A stretch of 64,000 nucleotides of DNA, from positions 1-64,000 of the forward strand of contig NZ_JACEOL010000038.1 in the NCBI RefSeq assembly GCF_013868055.1. Reading direction: 5' to 3'. The notes below the pieces were generated by a model. The model was not told where the DNA came from, searched no databases, and worked only from the letters and a program-made list of their open reading frames with translations. Of this stretch, positions 56,143 through 63,671 are shown piece after piece. The position numbers and the translations under genes are program-made. Source of the stretch: Thermoactinomyces mirandus. Lineage in GTDB: Bacteria; Bacillota; Bacilli; Thermoactinomycetales; Thermoactinomycetaceae. Positions within the stretch are counted from its first letter, which is position 1. Each line of letters opens with the position of its first letter.

Positions 56143-56826
56143 ATGATGGTAAATTGTATTAATCAGTTAAAAAACATTGAGTTTTTTTCTCATCTTGATG
56201 AGCAGGAATTGAAAAAGTACGAAAAGCATTTATTCCATCGTACCTACCAAAAAAAACAGATATTATTTACTGAGGGGGATCCAAGAGAAAGAATCTATTT
56301 TTTAATCAGCGGATACGTTAAACTGGAGAAAAACAACGTAGATATGACAGCGCAATATATCGATTATGTGAGGCCAAATGATCTCTTTCCATATGGAGGC
56401 ATGTTTTTTGATGACTTTTATCATTATTCCGCCTATGCTTTGACAGATATACTGGTTTACTACATTCCCACGAAATTTTTTGAAAGCACTGTAAGCGCTG
56501 ACAAAAAGCAGCTGTTTATCATTATCAAACGGTTATCGAGCATACTGGAACACCATGAAAACCGTTTGAAAATTATCAATTCCAATTATGTAAAAGACCG
56601 GGTGATTCTGTCTGTCGCTTACCTGATAAAAACCTACGGAGTTAAAGCAGATCACGGAATTATGATTGATGTACCGATGACCTTGACCGAAATTGCCAGA
56701 TTAGCCGGAACATCACGAGTATCTGTTTCTCATATATTCAAGGATCTGAAAAAGGAAAACCTGCTTTCAGACCAGTCAAACCATATCGTGGTTCATAACC
56801 CCGATTATTTTTTACAGAAATTGTAG
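56143..56826 (+). CDS. arcR: Crp/Fnr-family transcriptional regulator (ArcR type)
   Basis: A 227-aa regulator with an N-terminal cyclic-nucleotide-binding-like beta barrel (QILFTEGDPRERIYFLISGYVKLEK) and a C-terminal helix-turn-helix (TLTEIARLAGTSRVSVSHIF). It lacks the Cys cluster of oxygen-sensing Fnr proteins, so it is more like ArcR of staphylococci and Bacillus licheniformis. ATG 56143 lies 6 nt after AGGGTGAG; a GTG at 56125 is possible. It is divergent from arcA and probably activates the arc operon. Confidence 0.9.
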   Translation: MMVNCINQLKNIEFFSHLDEQELKKYEKHLFHRTYQKKQILFTEGDPRERIYFLISGYVKLEKNNVDMTAQYIDYVRPNDLFPYGGMFFDDFYHYSAYALTDILVYYIPTKFFESTVSADKKQLFIIIKRLSSILEHHENRLKIINSNYVKDRVILSVAYLIKTYGVKADHGIMIDVPMTLTEIARLAGTSRVSVSHIFKDLKKENLLSDQSNHIVVHNPDYFLQKL

Positions 56827-56984
56827 GAAAAAATGCATTCGATTCGGTCAATAACCTGATTATTTTTTATTTCATAACATCCGGTCATATCGGATCTTCC
56901 GGTTAATGAAGCAGCAATTTCAATTTCTCTTTTCATCCGGCATCAAGTGATAAATATCTGTTTAAAACATTGTCTTTGCTGAAT

Positions 56985-57022
56985 AAAAAACAGCATCCCT
57001 GTTCTTTGAAACAGAGCTGCTG
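56985..57022 (-). terminator. terminator after the DUF134 gene
   Basis: On the minus strand AGCAGCTCTGTT and AACAGGGATGCT pair with minor mismatches and are followed by TTTTTTATT, about 60 nt past the DUF134 stop. Confidence 0.75.
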
Positions 57023-57082
57023 TCTGTTTTGCGTGTCTTGCCACATTCCGGCAATTCGCCTGGCCAGGTTCAACCCAAACCC

Positions 57083-57460
57083 TCATACATGCGTACGGCA
57101 GCATCTGTGCTGTTTCTGCCTGCAGCAACCACTTTTGTGACAAAATCTCCCCTGACCATCACAAAGTTTGTATTCCCCGCCTTCAATCCTGAGGACCTTT
57201 CCGTTTACCAAAGATTTGGCAAGCTTTTTTCTTGCCTGATTATAGATTCCCTGAACGGTTGTCCGTGCTACATTCATTTGTGTGGCACATTCTGCCTGAG
57301 TCAACCCTTCCAGATCAATCAGCCGGATCGTCTCATATTCATCGACAGTCATCTGCACAAAATTGGCAAAATTGGCCTCGTTATCCGGTAAATCGAGCGG
57401 TCCAAATTGAGTGGTATCAGGCAAACAGCAAACTTTTCTCCCTTTTCTTGGTCTTGGCAT
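57083..57460 (-). CDS. DUF134 helix-turn-helix regulator
   Basis: A 125-aa DNA-binding protein of the DUF134 (UPF0251) family. It has a MPRPRKGRKVCCLP start, sigma-like helix-turn-helix LTQAECATQMNVARTTVQGIYNQAR, and a Cys-rich tail with seven Cys in the last 30 residues (CDGQGRFCHKSGCC), suggesting metal or Fe-S binding. GGAGG stands 9 nt before the ATG. It follows the DUF5320 gene, with a 15-bp perfect hairpin between, and may bind the two identical palindromes upstream of that gene. Confidence 0.87.
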   Translation of the reverse strand: MPRPRKGRKVCCLPDTTQFGPLDLPDNEANFANFVQMTVDEYETIRLIDLEGLTQAECATQMNVARTTVQGIYNQARKKLAKSLVNGKVLRIEGGEYKLCDGQGRFCHKSGCCRQKQHRCCRTHV

Positions 57461-57478
57461 CGTATCAATCCTCCAATT

Positions 57479-57510
57479 GCAACGGAAGCAACCGTGGTTG
57501 CTTCCGTTGC
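57479..57510. repeat. perfect 15-bp hairpin between DUF5320 and DUF134 genes
   Basis: GCAACGGAAGCAACC (57479-57493) is followed by GT and then its exact complement GGTTGCTTCCGTTGC (57496-57510). No T tract follows, so mRNA processing or stability is more likely than termination. Confidence 0.75.
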
Positions 57511-57520
57511 CTTTTGCTTT

Positions 57521-57793
57521 TTACAAATTTTCCAATTGCTTGTCAACCGCTTCAATCCGTTTTTGAAACAACTCTTTTTGTTTTTGGAGCAGCTTCCTTT
57601 TTGTTTCAGGAGAAAACATATCCCATTTAGAATATTTCCCTAAACGATGACCTGACCCGTGTCTTAAACCAAATCCCTTTCTTCGCCCCAAACCTGTGCC
57701 ATTGCCAGTTTTAATTGCCCACTCACAACGTCCATGGCCTCTTCCCGTCATCGAGCCAAACCCCATTGGACCCGTTCCGTCTTTTCCCGGCAT
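57521..57793 (-). CDS. DUF5320 Gly-rich small protein
   Basis: A 90-aa protein with the DUF5320 pattern: MPGKDGTGPMGFGSMTGRGHGRCEW, then a Gly/Arg/His-rich middle and a C-terminal coiled coil (KRKLLQKQKELFQKRIEAVDKQLENL). Such proteins accompany DUF134 regulators and NifX/NifB-like dinitrogenase-cofactor proteins in anaerobes; function unknown. The ATG at 57793 gives the canonical MPGxDxTGPMG start. First gene of the operon controlled by two TGACATATGTCA sites. Confidence 0.85.
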   Translation of the reverse strand: MPGKDGTGPMGFGSMTGRGHGRCEWAIKTGNGTGLGRRKGFGLRHGSGHRLGKYSKWDMFSPETKRKLLQKQKELFQKRIEAVDKQLENL

Positions 57794-57817
57794 TTGATCC
57801 ACCTCTCCTTTATCTTT

Positions 57818-57831
57818 ATGACATATGTCAT
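57818..57831. promoter_or_regulatory. operator palindrome, copy 1
   Basis: ATGACATATGTCAT is a perfect palindrome just downstream of the predicted start site (about 57836) of the DUF5320-DUF134 operon. Confidence 0.75.
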
Positions 57832-57842
57832 TTACAATTGTA

Positions 57843-57870
57843 ATTATAGCTTATTTATGACATATGTCAA
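57843..57870 (-). promoter_or_regulatory. promoter of the DUF5320-DUF134 operon with operator copy 2
   Basis: On the minus strand TTGACA (57870-57865) and TATAAT (57848-57843) are spaced 16 bp apart. The -35 is part of a second TGACATATGTCA (57858-57869), centred 39 bp from copy 1. Confidence 0.8.
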
Positions 57871-57923
57871 TAATAAATCAATAACTTTCCTGCTGGCTAA
57901 TTAATGTTTCCAGACTAAAAAAA

Positions 57924-59278
57924 TCAGTTTTCTTCAAGTCTGCAAGAAGCAAATAAAGGTTTTCGATCTTTGAGCAAAATAATAGCCGTAAGCAAAAATG
58001 CCATTCCATCTCCTAATGAAAAAGACAGCCATACACCCTTCAACCCGAAAAAATGGGGAAGGATAAACACAAAAGGAAGCAGAAACAATACTCGCCTGGA
58101 CATGGATAACATAAAGGCTTTTCTTGCCTTGCCAAGCGCCTGATAGAGTCCCGAAGCAACCATGGGCAGGCCGATCATGGGCGTAACGAAGAAAATCCAC
58201 CTCAATGCTTCCGAACCATTTTTGATCATCTCATGATCTGCAGTGAAGATATTCATTAAAAGCCCCGGGATTGTCATTATAATAATCCATGTGATCATTG
58301 CAATTCCGGTGGCAATATATGCACACAGTTTAAAGGTTCGTCCCACTCTTTCTGCCAGGCCGGCTCCATGGTTGAACCCGATGATCGGCTGCATTCCCTG
58401 GACAATTCCTGAAATCGGCATATCAGAAAAGGTAAGAAGCCGGTTGATAATGCCAAAGATCGCGATCTCGCCTTCTCCGCCATATGAAACAAGTACCCGG
58501 TTTACAGAAACAACCATCAGGCTTGTCGCTGACATCATTACGAAAGCAGGCAGGCCGATCCCGATAATTTCTTTTACCAAACGAAAATTGGGCTTCCAGA
58601 TCCAGTTTATTTGAAGCGAACTTCCTCCGCCCAAAAATACTTCAACAGCCAAATGGCCGATGTGCTTTGTCCAATAATGGTTGAAAGTGCCGCCCCCCTC
58701 ATACCCATCTCCAGGCCAAAAATAAATATGGGGGTAATAATCAGTTTGACAACTGTTCCAACAAGCATGGTGTTCATGGCCAATTTGGCATTGCCTTCTG
58801 AACGGACAACATTATTTGTACCCATCGCAAACGAAAAAATCACCGAGCCTATGAGAATAATCTGCAAATAGTCTTTGGCATACGGCAAAATCACATCTGT
58901 CGCCCCGAAAAATCTTAGCAGGGGCTCAATTAACAAAAAAGCGGCAATCATAACAATCAGGCTGAAAAATATAATCAGCCAGATAATATGCCCGAATACT
59001 TTATTTGCCTCATTTAAACGCTTCTCTCCCAATCGTCTGGAGATGATGGAAGCACCGCCTACGCCAAAGGTTGCTGCACTGGCCGAGATAATCATCTGAA
59101 TAGGAAATACAATTGATAAAGCGGCCAATCCGATTGTGCCGACACCTCGAGCCATGAAAATGGCATCAAGGATATTGTAAAGTGCATTTACGAACATTCC
59201 GATGAAAGCAGGCAATGACAGCTTCACCAATAAAGCGGGGATTTTTTCAGTTCCCAAACGACTGCTTTGTTGCTTCAT
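57924..59278 (-). pseudogene. MATE-family efflux pump, frameshifted
   Basis: The N-terminal half (59278 to 58607, 223 aa) and C-terminal half (reading through from about 58652 to 57924) together make one normal MATE multidrug/Na+ antiporter of about 450 aa with twelve helices. The break is in a run of five As (58633-58637; TTTTT on the coding strand): one extra T would give KYFLGGGSSLQINW without interruption. The lesion may be real, a phase-variable tract or a sequencing error. The first half overlaps the upstream MarR gene by 32 nt. Confidence 0.85.
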
Positions 59279-59732
59279 CTGAATGCTCCCTTTCTAAAAA
59301 CGAAATGTAATCGACTGCATTATCAGAAATCCTTTTTAGCATGTCAAGCAATTGGGTCCTTTCATCATCGGTAAAACCTTGCACCAGAATTTCCGTCCAT
59401 TGTTTCATCACCGATTTGATCATAGGTTCCAAAGCAAACGCTTTTTCGGTGAGAAATACCAAATTGATGCGCCGGTCGCGTTCACTTGGCTTTCGGCTGA
59501 CAAATCCCTGTTTTTCAAGCTTTTGCAACGCCCGGGCTGTTGTGGTTTTATCGATATTCAACTTTCGGGCCAATTCATCCTGTGAAATGCCGTCTTTCCG
59601 GTACAAAACCCCTAAAAAACCCAATTGGCCGGAACCAATCCCAACATCCATGAATTTGCGTGCCTTATAAATCATGCTGTAACGGTGAATGGTTGAAATC
59701 CACTTTCCCACCGACTCATGATGATTCGACAT
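59247..59732 (-). CDS. MarR-family transcriptional regulator
   Basis: A 161-aa winged-helix repressor with GISQDELARKLNIDKTTTARALQKLEKQGFVSR and the wing RKPSERDRRINLVFLTEKA. ATG 59732 follows AAAGGATG by 8 nt; the longer frame to 59900 overlaps the kinase gene region and is unsupported. It precedes and overlaps the MATE pump gene, so it is probably its autoregulated repressor, acting on the two GTTG-N6-CAAC sites upstream. Confidence 0.93.
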   Translation of the reverse strand: MSNHHESVGKWISTIHRYSMIYKARKFMDVGIGSGQLGFLGVLYRKDGISQDELARKLNIDKTTTARALQKLEKQGFVSRKPSERDRRINLVFLTEKAFALEPMIKSVMKQWTEILVQGFTDDERTQLLDMLKRISDNAVDYISFLEREHSDEATKQSFGN

Positions 59733-59754
59733 TCTGGCCACATCCTTTCCATAA

Positions 59755-59772
59755 TAGTTGTAAATGCAACTA
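59755..59772. promoter_or_regulatory. MarR operator, proximal copy
   Basis: TAGTTG-TAAATG-CAACTA, perfect in its outer arms, downstream of the -10 at 59779-59784. Confidence 0.75.
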
Positions 59773-59778
59773 TCTAGA

Positions 59779-59810
59779 ATAATAGCCGAAATTAGTTGTA
59801 TATGCAACAA
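59779..59810 (-). promoter_or_regulatory. marR-MATE promoter with distal operator
   Basis: On the minus strand TTGCAT (59807-59802) and TATTAT (59784-59779) are spaced 17 bp apart. The -35 lies in a second TAGTTG-TATATG-CAACAA site (59793-59810), centred 38 bp from the first. Confidence 0.75.
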
Positions 59811-59841
59811 ACAACCGGCATGATCTCGCTTGTCCAATATC

Positions 59842-59866
59842 AAAAGAACCCCTGTAATCAGGGGTC
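59842..59866 (-). terminator. terminator of the two-component operon
   Basis: ACCCCTG (59848-59854) pairs with CAGGGGT (59859-59865), followed on the minus strand by TCTTTTG, just past the kinase stop. Confidence 0.75.
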
Positions 59867-59880
59867 TCCAGAGCTTTCGC

Positions 59881-61344
59881 CTAAATTTCTCCATTGTCAT
59901 TATTTCTTATAAAAGGCAAATCAAATGCAACACACGCGCCACGGTCATTGTCATTAAAAGCAGCTATGCTGCCGCCATGCATTTCTACCAGTTTTTTGGC
60001 AATGTAAAGGCCAAGTCCCACATGGCCGTTTTTATGGGAACGGGCTTCATCTCCTTTGTAGAATTTCCTGAACAGATTTGACAGGTCTTTTCTGCTAAAT
60101 CCTTTTCCTGTATCACATATTTTAAAATGGATCCGGTCCCGGGCCATATCCGCATTGATTCGAATTCTTCCGTTTTCCGGAGTGTAACGGATGCTGTTTG
60201 ATATGACATTGTCAAGTATGCGGTCAAGTTTTCCAACATCCACCGGAAATATGGCTTCGCCCCGGTTTTGGCAACTGACATTCACTTCAAACACGATCTT
60301 TTTGTCTCTGGAAATCATTTCGTAACTTTCTTTTTTCTTCATCAGGAATGAACGTATATCTATCGAAACAGCATGAATATCTTCGCCGGATCTCTCCAGT
60401 TCCATGGCGTACAGGATTTCCCTGATCAGTTCACTGGCCTGATCGGCTTTCTCCTTGATTACCCGTAAATAGTTTGCGGTTTGCTCAGCATTGCCCGAAC
60501 CATTATCCAGAAGTGATTCTGTGTAGCCCTGTATCACGGAAAGAGGCGTTTTCATATCATGGGCAAGAGCCTGAACCATCTCCTGCCTTTCCTGCTCAGC
60601 TTTCCACTGTGACATCAAGGACTTTTTCAGCTCGTTTTTCATTTCATCAAATGCTTCACAAAGTTTGCCAAGTTCATTCTCTGCCCTGTAATCCAAATCA
60701 AAATCCAGGTCCTTTTCTTTTACCTTTCTGATAGCATCAATCAACATATTTACCGGTTTTCCTGTATTTTTGGCAAGAATCCTTGAAAAAGCAAACGTAA
60801 AGACCACAATATAGATAAACGGAGAAAAAATAATCACCATAAAAACGAATGTAAACCATATTTTATCGGATGTTTCCGGATAATAAGGGGTTATTGCATA
60901 GGACAATGAAATCGCTCCGCTGATCTTTCCCCTGGAATTGAATACCGGGATCATCTTTGCGTATCTTCCGTCCATTTTGATAGTCGTATTTACTTTGTTA
61001 TACAAATCCTCTTTGCCGTTTAAAATTTTATGATGCTCTGTCCCGTATATAATCTCTCCGTTTTCATCCACTACCTGATATAAAATGACTTTTGAAGGGA
61101 CCCTTTGCTCAAGGAGATTCCGGTTTCTCTTGTTTAAAAGGAGTGTACCTTCTCTTCTGATATAATCTTCAAGATCCGGGATCATCTTTTCCGGGTAATT
61201 GGCAGGGTATACTTTTTTGTATTCAATCTGGGTAAAAAGAATGAACCCTGCAAAATACGTGACGATGGTAGCGATGATGCTGAGAAGGATAATCAGGACA
61301 AAAGTTATGATAAATTGGGTCTTGAGAGACTTTTTTTCCAACAT
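59881..61344 (-). CDS. sensor histidine kinase (peptide-antibiotic responsive type)
   Basis: A 487-aa membrane kinase: helix 1 at about 11-38, an extracellular sensor of about 120 residues with QVVDENGEIIYG, helix 2 at 162-187, a HAMP-like linker, the phospho-accepting H262 in ALAHDMKTPLSVI, and an ATPase domain with NVISNSIRYT and DTGKGFSRKDL. ATG 61344 has AGGTG 8 nt upstream. It partners the response regulator 31 nt upstream and resembles CprK/SpaK-type sensors next to lantibiotic-type ABC exporters. Confidence 0.92.
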   Translation of the reverse strand: MLEKKSLKTQFIITFVLIILLSIIATIVTYFAGFILFTQIEYKKVYPANYPEKMIPDLEDYIRREGTLLLNKRNRNLLEQRVPSKVILYQVVDENGEIIYGTEHHKILNGKEDLYNKVNTTIKMDGRYAKMIPVFNSRGKISGAISLSYAITPYYPETSDKIWFTFVFMVIIFSPFIYIVVFTFAFSRILAKNTGKPVNMLIDAIRKVKEKDLDFDLDYRAENELGKLCEAFDEMKNELKKSLMSQWKAEQERQEMVQALAHDMKTPLSVIQGYTESLLDNGSGNAEQTANYLRVIKEKADQASELIREILYAMELERSGEDIHAVSIDIRSFLMKKKESYEMISRDKKIVFEVNVSCQNRGEAIFPVDVGKLDRILDNVISNSIRYTPENGRIRINADMARDRIHFKICDTGKGFSRKDLSNLFRKFYKGDEARSHKNGHVGLGLYIAKKLVEMHGGSIAAFNDNDRGACVAFDLPFIRNNDNGEI

Positions 61345-61375
61345 GGATAAACACCTGCCAATACATAAGAACCGG

Positions 61376-62074
61376 TCATTGGATGATCCTGTTAAACCGG
61401 TAACCAATTCCCCATACAGTTGATATATACTCTGTATCATGATCAAATTCAGCCAGCTTGGCCCTTATGTTCTTCACATGCTCGGTCACCGTGGAGCAAT
61501 CTCCTTCAGCATCGTAACCCCATATTTTTTCATAAATCTGTTCCTTGGAAAAGACCTGCCCCGGATGTAACGAGAGAAGTTCGATGATCTCAAACTCCCG
61601 TTTTGTGAACATGATTTCTTCGTTATGAATGTATATCCGGCGGGACTTTAAATCAATGGTGAGATTTTTAAAATGCAATAAAACTCTTTTTCCGGCATCA
61701 TTAAGGAAAATGGCTCTTTTCTCCCGTCTCAAATGCGCTTCAACTCTGGCCAACAGCTCTTTTAAACCGAATGGCTTTGCCACGTAATCGTCACCGCCCA
61801 GAGCCAATCCCTTGATTTTATCGGCCTCAGACTGTTTCGCGCTTAAAAATATGATGGGGCATAAAACGATATCCCGTATTTTTCTGCAAACCTCATATCC
61901 ATCCATTCCCGGCATCATGATATCGAGGATGATCAGTTCAGGTTGCTGCCTTGCCAATTCTGCCCCCTTCGCTCCATCATAAGCTGTCAGAACGGTATGA
62001 CCTTTTCTTTCCAGCGAATCTTTTAACAGGGCAACAAGATCCTCTTCATCATCGATAATTAAAATTTTGCCCAT
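61376..62074 (-). CDS. OmpR-family response regulator
   Basis: A 232-aa regulator with receiver domain (IIDDEEDL, phospho-acceptor D51 in IILDIMMPGMDG, K near KPFGLKELLARV) and a C-terminal winged helix (EFEIIELLSLHPGQVFSKEQIYEKIWGYD). ATG 62074 follows GGAGGGTGATC. It lies between the ABC exporter and the kinase; probable target is the exporter operon, in the CprR/SpaR manner. Confidence 0.94.
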   Translation of the reverse strand: MGKILIIDDEEDLVALLKDSLERKGHTVLTAYDGAKGAELARQQPELIILDIMMPGMDGYEVCRKIRDIVLCPIIFLSAKQSEADKIKGLALGGDDYVAKPFGLKELLARVEAHLRREKRAIFLNDAGKRVLLHFKNLTIDLKSRRIYIHNEEIMFTKREFEIIELLSLHPGQVFSKEQIYEKIWGYDAEGDCSTVTEHVKNIRAKLAEFDHDTEYISTVWGIGYRFNRIIQ

Positions 62075-62095
62075 TACCAGATCACCCTCCATCTG

Positions 62096-62126
62096 CGGCT
62101 TCTTTTGTCCCTGACGAAAGAAGCCG
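62096..62126. repeat. 10-bp hairpin between exporter and regulator genes
   Basis: CGGCTTCTTT (62096-62105) pairs perfectly with AAAGAAGCCG (62117-62126), just upstream of the regulator ribosome binding site and without a T tract. It may lower expression of the regulator-kinase pair relative to the exporter. Confidence 0.6.
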
Positions 62127-62130
62127 GATT

Positions 62131-62916
62131 TTACTCATATACTTTTCTTCCTTCCCACCTTTTAAACCACACCAGACTGCCAAACAGCATGACAACAAAA
62201 AACAGGATCGCGGGAACAAGGCCTTTTATGGCTTGATCGAGCACAAAACCTGAAGAAATAATCTGCGGAGGATATTTCATCCCGGGTTCAGCCCATAAAT
62301 AAACTCCGGGAAATATGGACAATCTTACCGGCCAGGCCCATGGCACCCATGGCCATATCTGATCGCCGAGATTGGTTACCATCAATGCGGCCATCATCAA
62401 ACCAAAACTGCCAACTCCGACAGATGCCCCCATTCCCCACGCCAGACTGATCCATAAATTCAATACCAGTAACGGGGTCATACCGACAATCGCCATGATC
62501 GCTCCGGCAATGAAAATCGGCCAGGCCATCCTGATCTCCAGAATGAATTCCGCTCCAGCCATAAATGTTAATACTGCCAGCAACGTGCTGGCTGATGCCA
62601 GAAGAAACAGAAACAACAGCTTCCCAAGATACATGTCACGCCGCGGCAACCTGCTGCCAAGCAATCCGTTAAAGCTTCCCGCCAGTTCTTCCTGATGGAT
62701 GATCATGCCAGACAGCAAACCGGTCCCCAATGGAATTGCCAATGCCGCCCACACTTCAAAAAAAGCCCGGTACATGGATATTTGAATATTTGCCGGGATA
62801 AATCTGAAAGAATAATACCAAATCATTAGTGCTGCAAAAACGACGGGAATCAGGAATACAAACCATCTGACGGGAGTTCGTTTTGTCTTCAGCCATTCAG
62901 ATGATAACAGGTTCAT
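62131..62916 (-). CDS. lantibiotic-immunity type ABC permease, second subunit
   Basis: A 261-aa permease with six membrane helices of the MutE/EpiE/NisG group (FLIPVVFAALMIWYYSF, then LGSRLPRRDMYLGKLL). It overlaps the preceding permease gene by four bases. With its neighbours it forms an exporter that protects against lantibiotics or other cationic peptides. Confidence 0.87.
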   Translation of the reverse strand: MNLLSSEWLKTKRTPVRWFVFLIPVVFAALMIWYYSFRFIPANIQISMYRAFFEVWAALAIPLGTGLLSGMIIHQEELAGSFNGLLGSRLPRRDMYLGKLLFLFLLASASTLLAVLTFMAGAEFILEIRMAWPIFIAGAIMAIVGMTPLLVLNLWISLAWGMGASVGVGSFGLMMAALMVTNLGDQIWPWVPWAWPVRLSIFPGVYLWAEPGMKYPPQIISSGFVLDQAIKGLVPAILFFVVMLFGSLVWFKRWEGRKVYE

Positions 62917-63671
62917 GATTTTACCTCTTTCCTGTCAAACCAGATCGCAGTAATGGCTGTAATCAGGATCCCTGACAGAATGGAGAGCGTAATCCCTGCC
63001 GGTATGGATGAAGCATCTCTCAGGGGATCGGTGGCTTCCAGTAAAATCCCGTTAGGATGTACCCCGATGATCGGGCACATAAGTCTTGTCGGCCAACTCC
63101 ATGGTACATATACCCAGCAGGATTTCGGCGCGGCCAGAACCCCTGCGATCATTCCCGCAAATCCCGCAGTCATACTGTAAAATGTGCCTTTCCAGGATGC
63201 CACCCACAATTGGATTGGTATGATTGCCAGGGAGGCCACCCAGATGACAAGGCCACCTGTGAAAATTTTGAGCCATGGAACCGGCCCGTCGGCTGAAATA
63301 AACCCGGAGATGACGGTGGCCACCATAAGAAAAAATGCTGCAACCAGTGTATGCAGCGCCATTACGATAACTTTGCCTGACCAGATACGAGCAGGGGAAA
63401 TATTCATAGCACGAAGGTAGCGGTAATTTCCCGCCTTTTTCTCCTGTGATGCTCCCAACGCTGCCAATAAGGCAATGCCGAGCGGAACAAATATGACCGG
63501 CCACCAATTGTACACCAGAGCGATCAGAAGCTGCCATGACCTTGAATAGTCAACCGGCATAAACAACTTTTGCAAAAGGGCATTGATTACAAACAACAAG
63601 GGGGCAAGCAAAATCAATTTTCTTGTAAAGGTCCCTTTATATTTCAAAAGTTCCGACTGAATCATGTTCAT
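62913..63671 (-). CDS. lantibiotic-immunity type ABC permease, first subunit
   Basis: A 252-aa permease with six membrane helices and the family start MIQSELLKYKGTFTRKL, then LRAMNISPARIWSGKVI. Its ATG at 63671 shares one base with the ATPase stop (TGATG), indicating translational coupling, with GGAG 8 nt upstream. It partners the permease at 62131. Confidence 0.87.
   Translation of the reverse strand: MNMIQSELLKYKGTFTRKLILLAPLLFVINALLQKLFMPVDYSRSWQLLIALVYNWWPVIFVPLGIALLAALGASQEKKAGNYRYLRAMNISPARIWSGKVIVMALHTLVAAFFLMVATVISGFISADGPVPWLKIFTGGLVIWVASLAIIPIQLWVASWKGTFYSMTAGFAGMIAGVLAAPKSCWVYVPWSWPTRLMCPIIGVHPNGILLEATDPLRDASSIPAGITLSILSGILITAITAIWFDRKEVKS

Noticed and set aside
58626-58640. Programmed -1 frameshift in the MATE gene
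   Set aside because: The codons at the T5 tract do not fit the X-XXY-YYZ slippery pattern and no downstream stimulatory hairpin was evident; a plain frameshift or sequencing error is simpler.
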